Below, one piece after another: positions 34,320-39,058 of a stretch of 39,058 nt of DNA (position 1 is the stretch's first letter; each line of letters opens with the position of its first letter). The stretch comes from Hyphomicrobiaceae bacterium (GTDB taxonomy: Bacteria > Pseudomonadota > Alphaproteobacteria > Rhizobiales > Hyphomicrobiaceae), in the NCBI GenBank assembly GCA_002919265.1, contig PKEY01000012.1, positions 1 to 39,058 of the forward strand, written 5' to 3'. The translations under genes were made by a program, and so were the position numbers. A model generated the notes under the pieces. That model ran no database searches. It worked only from the letters and a program-made list of their open reading frames with translations, and had not been told where the DNA came from.

Positions 34320-35441
34320 ATGCGCCTGTCAAACGTTTTCAACCTCGGCGTCAAGGAATTGCGCAGCTTGAGCCGCGATCGCCTGTTGCTCGCCCTTATT
34401 ATCTACGCGTTCACGTTCGCGATTTACGCCGGTGCGACAGCCTTGCCTGAAACGCTCAACCGCGCGGCCATAGCCATTATCGACGAGGATCGTTCTCCGC
34501 TATCGAATCGTATCGTGTCGGCATTTTACCCGCCCTACTTCCTGCCCCCGCAAATGATCACGCAGGCGCAAATGGACAAGCGCATGGACGAGGGGCTCGA
34601 TACGTTTGCGCTCAACATTCCACCGAATTTCCAGCGTGACGTGCTCGCGGGACGCAGCCCCGCCATTCAGCTCAATGTTGATGCGACCCGCATGACGCAG
34701 GCCTTTACGGGCAGCGGGTATATTCAATCGATTATCAATCGCGAGGTCAGTGCATTCGTTAATCGCTACCAATCGCGACCGTCCTCACCTGTCGAGCTCG
34801 TCGAGCGTATCGCCTTCAATCCCACACTCGAAAAAAGCTGGTTTGGCAGCATCGTCGAGCTCATCAACAATGTGACAATACTGTCGATCATCTTGACCGG
34901 GGCAGCACTGATCCGCGAGCGCGAGCACGGCACCATCGAGCATCTTCTCGTCATGCCAGTCACACCGACCGAAATCATGCTCGCCAAAATCTGGGCCATG
35001 GGCCTCGTTGTTTGGGTGGCGTCTGCCCTATCTCTGACCTTCGTCATTCAGGGCTACATGTCTGTGCCCATCCAAGGCTCGGTGCCGCTCTTCATGGCTG
35101 GCGCCGCGGCTCACCTTTTCGCCACCACCTCGCTAGGTATCTTTCTGGGCACCGTTTCGCGCTCGATGCCCCAGCTCGGCCTACTGACCATCCTCGTCCT
35201 AATTCCGCTGGAAATGCTGTCAGGCGGCATGACGCCCCGCGAGAGCATGCCGGAAATCGTCCAGAACATCATGCTCGCCGCACCGACCACGCACTTCGTC
35301 ATGCTCGCCCAGGGGATCCTTTATCGCGGAGCAGGCTTCTCGGTGGTCTACCCGCAGTTCATCGCACTATTCATCATCGGCGCGGCGCTCTTCGCCTTCT
35401 CGCTCGCACGGTTCCGTAAAGCGTTAAGCGAAATGGGCTGA
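34320..35441 (+). CDS. yhhJ: ABC-2 type permease (YhhJ-like)
   Basis: A 373-residue ABC-2 permease: helix 1 at about 20-42, a periplasmic domain (about 45-180, IAIIDEDRSPLSNRIVSAFY, LNIPPNFQRDVLAGRSPAIQ), then five helices ending near the C-terminus. The pattern EHGTIEHLLVMPVTPTEIML (about 203-222) is the coupling-loop region, and GGMTPRESMPEIVQNIMLAA is typical of the YhhJ/YbhR group. It forms the second permease half with RbbA. It starts 3 bases after the RbbA stop, with GGAG 9 bases upstream, so it is cotranscribed. It ends 8 bases from the convergent IlvD gene; no hairpin separates the two. Confidence 0.9.
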   Translation: MRLSNVFNLGVKELRSLSRDRLLLALIIYAFTFAIYAGATALPETLNRAAIAIIDEDRSPLSNRIVSAFYPPYFLPPQMITQAQMDKRMDEGLDTFALNIPPNFQRDVLAGRSPAIQLNVDATRMTQAFTGSGYIQSIINREVSAFVNRYQSRPSSPVELVERIAFNPTLEKSWFGSIVELINNVTILSIILTGAALIREREHGTIEHLLVMPVTPTEIMLAKIWAMGLVVWVASALSLTFVIQGYMSVPIQGSVPLFMAGAAAHLFATTSLGIFLGTVSRSMPQLGLLTILVLIPLEMLSGGMTPRESMPEIVQNIMLAAPTTHFVMLAQGILYRGAGFSVVYPQFIALFIIGAALFAFSLARFRKALSEMG

Positions 35442-35449
35442 CCCAAGCC

Positions 35450-37183
35450 TTAATGAATTTCCGGCTCGGGTACGGGCGCTCCGCTTTCGAGGAAATCGAA
35501 ATCGCAGCCTTCATCGGCCTGGCCGATGTGCTGCTGGAACATCGCGCCATATCCGCGCTCGTAACGGGGCGGCAGCGGCTTCCATTCCGCGCGGCGGCGG
35601 GCAAGCTCCTCCTCGGAAACGTGGAGATGCAGCAGTCGGCGCGAGACGTCGACCTCGATGTGATCGCCGTTCTGCACGAGCGCCAGCGGCCCCCCGATGA
35701 AGCTTTCCGGCGCGACGTGCAAGATGCACGCGCCATAGCTGGTGCCGGACATGCGCGCGTCGGAAATGCGGAGCATGTCGCGCACGCCGGCTTTCACCAG
35801 CTTGCGCGGAATAGGCAGCATGCCCCACTCCGGCATGCCGGGGCCGCCTTTCGGGCCAGCGTTCTGCAGCACAAGCACGTGGTCCGGTGTCACATCCAGA
35901 TCCTCGCGCTCGATCTCCGCCGCCATGTGGTTGTAGTCGCGGAACACCAGTGCCGGCCCCCGGTGATGCCGCAGACGCGGCTCGGCCGCCGCCGGCTTCA
36001 TCACTGCGCCGCGAGGAGCCAGATTGCCTTTCAAAATGGCGGTCGCGCCTTCGGGGTAGATCGCCCTGTCGGGGGACCGAATGACGTCGTCGTTATAGAC
36101 AGCCGCGCTCTCGATGGTCTCGCCGAGCGTCTTGCCGGAGACCGTCATGGCGCTGCAATCAAGCCGATCACGGAGCACACTCATCAACGCGGGCAGACCG
36201 CCAGCGTAGTAAAAGTCCTCCATGAGATATGTGCCCGACGGACGAAGATTTGCGATGACCGGGATCTCGCGTGAGATCTGATCGAAGCGTTCGAGTGAAA
36301 GCGCAATTCCGGCGCGCCGCGCCATGGCAATGACGTGGATGATCGCGTTCGTCGAACCACCCAGCGCCATGTGCACCTTGATGGCGTTGTCGAAGGACGC
36401 CGGCGAAAGCACCTTAGCCGGCGTCAAATCCTCCCAAACCATCTCGACGATCCGCCGGCCGGCGGCGGCAGCCATGCGGGGATGAGCCGAATCCGCGGCC
36501 GGGATGGCGGACGCGCCCGGCAACGTCATGCCCAAGGCCTCAGCAATCGACATCATCGTCGCCGCGGTGCCCATGGTCATGCAGGTGCCGAACGAGCGGG
36601 CAATGCCGTTCTCCATTTCGGCCCAGTCGGCATCGGAAATCTTTCCGGCCCGCTTCTCGTCCCAGTACTTCCAGACGTCCGATCCCGAGCCAAGAATTTT
36701 TCCGCGCCAGTAGCCACGCAGCATCGGGCCGGCCGGTACGAAGATGGCCGGAATGCCCATGGAGATCGCCCCCATGAGCAGCGCCGGAGTCGTCTTATCG
36801 CAACCACCGAGCAAGACGGCGCCGTCGATGGGATGCGACCGCAGCAGCTCCTCCGTCTCCATCGCGAGGAAATTGCGATAGAGCATCGTCGAGGGCTTCA
36901 CGAAAGGTTCGGAAAGCGAAATCGCCGGCAGCTCGATCGGGAACCCACCCGCCTGGAACACGCCGCGCTTCACGTCCTCCACGCGGGCGCGCAGATGGGC
37001 GTGGCACTGATTGATATCGCTCCAGGTATTGATGATGCCGATGACCGGCCGCCCGGCCCAGTCCACTGAGTCATAGCCCATCTGGCGCAGGCGGGAGCGA
37101 TGGCCAAACGAGCGTAGATCCTGGACACCCAACCAGCGATGAGACCTCAACTGCTCAGGCGTCTTTCGCCGGCTGTTGGCCAT
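35450..37183 (-). CDS. IlvD/Edd-family dehydratase (sugar-acid type)
   Basis: A 577-residue Fe-S dehydratase, the length of L-arabinonate and D-xylonate dehydratases. It would convert an aldonic acid to its 2-keto-3-deoxy form. The three cluster cysteines are in NTWSDINQCHAHL, LGGCDKTTPA and FGTCMTMGT. The catalytic Ser is in the conserved SGTSYGACILHVAPE (about 465-480). The opening GVQDLRSFGHRSRLRQMGYD differs from IlvD and Edd and resembles the sugar-acid dehydratase group, so branched-chain amino-acid synthesis is less likely. AGAGGGAAGA lies upstream of the ATG. It follows the TRAP permease in the same operon (35-base gap), which suggests an imported sugar acid is the substrate. Confidence 0.9.
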   Translation of the reverse strand: MANSRRKTPEQLRSHRWLGVQDLRSFGHRSRLRQMGYDSVDWAGRPVIGIINTWSDINQCHAHLRARVEDVKRGVFQAGGFPIELPAISLSEPFVKPSTMLYRNFLAMETEELLRSHPIDGAVLLGGCDKTTPALLMGAISMGIPAIFVPAGPMLRGYWRGKILGSGSDVWKYWDEKRAGKISDADWAEMENGIARSFGTCMTMGTAATMMSIAEALGMTLPGASAIPAADSAHPRMAAAAGRRIVEMVWEDLTPAKVLSPASFDNAIKVHMALGGSTNAIIHVIAMARRAGIALSLERFDQISREIPVIANLRPSGTYLMEDFYYAGGLPALMSVLRDRLDCSAMTVSGKTLGETIESAAVYNDDVIRSPDRAIYPEGATAILKGNLAPRGAVMKPAAAEPRLRHHRGPALVFRDYNHMAAEIEREDLDVTPDHVLVLQNAGPKGGPGMPEWGMLPIPRKLVKAGVRDMLRISDARMSGTSYGACILHVAPESFIGGPLALVQNGDHIEVDVSRRLLHLHVSEEELARRRAEWKPLPPRYERGYGAMFQQHIGQADEGCDFDFLESGAPVPEPEIH

Positions 37184-37218
37184 TTCCGTCTTCCCTCTAT
37201 GTCAAACCAGTGCTGCGA

Positions 37219-39058
37219 TCATTGGCTTACCGTTGCAGCGGTGGCCTGGCGCTTGCGGCCGATGAACTGCGTTGCAACGACGACCGCCGTGAGCACCACG
37301 CCAGCAATGTCCGTCTGCAGTCCCGGTTTTACGAGGCACAAAGCGGCCGCGACAAGGCAAGCGCGCTGCCAAAGCGAGCATGCCTGAAGAAGATATCCGT
37401 GCAATCCTGCGGCAAGCAGAATGCAGCCGATTGAGGCCGTCGCGGCCGACCAAACGATCGTCTGCCAATCGCCGATCATCAGAAGAGCCGGTTCATAAAT
37501 GAACATGAACGGCACGATGAAGCCGGCTGCGCCGATTTTTACGGCCGCCCAGCCGCTGGCCCAGAGATCAGCCTTGGCGAGCCCAGCTGCCGCAAAGACA
37601 GCTAGCGCCACGGGCGGCGTGATCGCCGACAGAATAGCGAAGTAGAACGCGAACATGTGCGCAGCCGGCTCGATCACACCGAGCTTAATGATCGCGGGCA
37701 CGAGCAACGACGTCATGATGATGTAGGCCGGCGTCGTGGGCATGCCCATTCCGAGGACGATGCCTGCGATCATGGTGAGCACCAGGGCCAAGATCAGCGT
37801 ATCCTGCGCGAGGCCAACCACGAACTGCGTGAAGACGATACCGGCCCCCGTCAGCGTCACGACCCCGATGATGATGCCGGCAGAGGCACAGGCCAGCGCA
37901 ACGCCAAGAGCGTTACGAGCGCCGTCGATCATCGCGTCGATGATCACCCAGAAGCGAACGTTGCCTCTGGTCGATGCTCGCAAGAAGGCGACCGGGAAGC
38001 AGGCGAGCGTACCCGCGAGCGCGGCAAGGGGAGCGCTATAGCCGGAGTACATCACCGCCAAAATGGTCAGGACGGGGATGAACAAATGTCCCCGCTCCCG
38101 CATCACTTCGCCGAGTTTGGGAAGCTCGGAACGCGGCACGCCCATGATTCCGTGGCGCTTGGCTTCGAAGTGCACCGCCGCGAAGCAGGCGAGATAATAG
38201 AGGATCGCCGGGATCAGCGCCCAGAGGATCACCTGTCCGTAACCGACCTGCAAAAACTCCGCCATGACGAACGCAGCTGCCCCCATGATCGGCGGCATGA
38301 TTTGACCGCCCGTCGAGGCAACCGCTTCCACACCGGCTGCAAAATGGGGACGAAAACCCGTACGTTTCATCAGGGGAATGGCGATCGGCCCGTCCACCAT
38401 CACGTTGGCCACGGCCGAGCCAGAGATCGTGCCGAAGAGGCTCGACGACACGACGGAAACCTTGCCCGGTCCGCCCGCCGTGTGGCCCGTGAGGCTCATG
38501 GCGAAGTCCATGAAGAGCTGCCCAGTCCCCGTCCGCTCCATGAACGAGCCGAACATCACAAAGATGAGGACGTAAGCAGCAGACACCGAGAGCGGAATGC
38601 CGAAGATGCCCTCGGTCGTCATATACAGCTGGTCGAGCAAACGCATCGGCTCGACGCCGGCAATGAAGATGCCGTAAGCCAGAAAAACCAGCGCCGTCAG
38701 CGGAAGCGCAGGACCGATGACCCGCCGAGTCGCTTCCAGGATCATGACCACCAGAATGGTCCCGAGCACCATGTCCGCAGTGGTCAGATCATCGACATAA
38801 TAGATACGATTGACGACATAGTCGTAGTTGACGAACAGGTAAATAACAGGCGCCGTGGCGAGGATCAGGCACCCATAATCCAATAATGTTGGCGGCTGCC
38901 CCGATTGGGCAGTCGTTCTCCGGTAAACGAGAAATGTGAGCGCCAACGCGAACAACAGGTGCGTCCCGCGGAACATGATCGCTTCGGGAGCACCGACCCA
39001 AATGAGCCACATGTGATAGAGCGCCATCGAGACGCCCAGAATTCCGATGACGACTCGG
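37219..39058 (-). CDS. Fused TRAP transporter permease (4TM/12TM), N-terminus missing
   Basis: A membrane protein of more than 610 residues whose frame stays open to the window end (upstream residues RVVIGILGVS precede the Met at 39027), so the start is outside. It combines the small (DctQ-like, first about 130 residues seen) and large (DctM-like) TRAP subunits. Marks of the large subunit are GTISGSAVANVMVDGPIAIP, STGGQIMPPIMGAAAFVMAE and GMGMPTTPAYIIMTSLLVPA. Fused permeases usually work with a TAXI-type periplasmic binding protein, whose gene is probably just beyond the window. The import is sodium-driven, of organic or sugar acids. It is transcribed before the IlvD-type gene. Confidence 0.93.
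   Translation of the reverse strand, partial: RVVIGILGVSMALYHMWLIWVGAPEAIMFRGTHLLFALALTFLVYRRTTAQSGQPPTLLDYGCLILATAPVIYLFVNYDYVVNRIYYVDDLTTADMVLGTILVVMILEATRRVIGPALPLTALVFLAYGIFIAGVEPMRLLDQLYMTTEGIFGIPLSVSAAYVLIFVMFGSFMERTGTGQLFMDFAMSLTGHTAGGPGKVSVVSSSLFGTISGSAVANVMVDGPIAIPLMKRTGFRPHFAAGVEAVASTGGQIMPPIMGAAAFVMAEFLQVGYGQVILWALIPAILYYLACFAAVHFEAKRHGIMGVPRSELPKLGEVMRERGHLFIPVLTILAVMYSGYSAPLAALAGTLACFPVAFLRASTRGNVRFWVIIDAMIDGARNALGVALACASAGIIIGVVTLTGAGIVFTQFVVGLAQDTLILALVLTMIAGIVLGMGMPTTPAYIIMTSLLVPAIIKLGVIEPAAHMFAFYFAILSAITPPVALAVFAAAGLAKADLWASGWAAVKIGAAGFIVPFMFIYEPALLMIGDWQTIVWSAATASIGCILLAAGLHGYLLQACSLWQRACLVAAALCLVKPGLQTDIAGVVLTAVVVATQFIGRKRQATAATVSQ

Noticed and set aside
35450-37183. Calling the IlvD/Edd protein IlvD of valine/isoleucine synthesis
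   Set aside because: The N-terminal pattern and operon with a TRAP permease fit sugar-acid dehydratases better.
37657-38886. 409-codon plus-strand frame opposite the TRAP permease
   Set aside because: Product is Arg/Asp/His-rich, the typical complement of a hydrophobic membrane protein read backwards.
1-39058. CRISPR array, prophage or defence island
   Set aside because: No regularly spaced direct repeats, cas genes, integrase, restriction or toxin-antitoxin genes were seen.

Overview
The window looks like an ordinary chromosomal segment of a GC-rich alphaproteobacterium, most likely in or near the Hyphomicrobiales. The tRNA-His gene encodes no G at position -1 and has G1·U72 and A73, a loss reported for a large alphaproteobacterial clade. 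The gene content (VC_2705-type symporter, acetoacetyl-CoA synthetase, fused TRAP permease, a DXR-like DRL-family oxidoreductase) agrees. No transposase, integrase, phage gene or CRISPR array was found. Species cannot be named from the sequence alone.

Layout. 1-2775: 3' part of a sodium:solute symporter with a strong terminator, a YggT-like protein and two small unknown membrane proteins. 2776-3201: a geneless stretch rich in hairpins. 3202-9647: exported M15-type peptidase, AsmA-like protein (minus), acetoacetyl-CoA synthetase, and a lone Fe3+-type ABC permease (minus). 9877-9953: tRNA-His (minus). 10191-15564: family III CoA-transferase, HAD phosphatase/mutase, PfkB phosphofructokinase, CBS-CBS-BON protein (minus), group III truncated haemoglobin and 5-formyl-THF cyclo-ligase. 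The HAD/PfkB/CBS/haemoglobin set recalls low-oxygen stress islands. 15618-15770 holds what looks like a decayed ArsR gene. 15873-19660: three-subunit PaoABC-like molybdenum aldehyde oxidoreductase. 19967-24141: RND efflux adaptor and pump.

24206-27126: a compact minus-strand operon (six-Asp-box BNR protein, ThiS/MoaD-like protein ending in GG, DUF1579-VOC fusion) divergent from a MarR regulator whose start is preceded by a perfect 12-bp palindrome. This is the best candidate here for an uncharacterised functional unit.

27147-39058: sugar-acid style genes (UxaA-family dehydratase, DRL-family oxidoreductase, IlvD/Edd dehydratase, fused TRAP permease) interrupted by a complete yhiI-rbbA-yhhJ type ABC exporter operon. 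UxaA and the DRL-family gene are divergent and both appear to carry SAF-type domains. TRAP permease and IlvD form one minus-strand operon that continues past the window end.

Convergent gene pairs are mostly separated by perfect hairpins that can terminate in both directions, two of which overlap the stop codon of the minus-strand gene.
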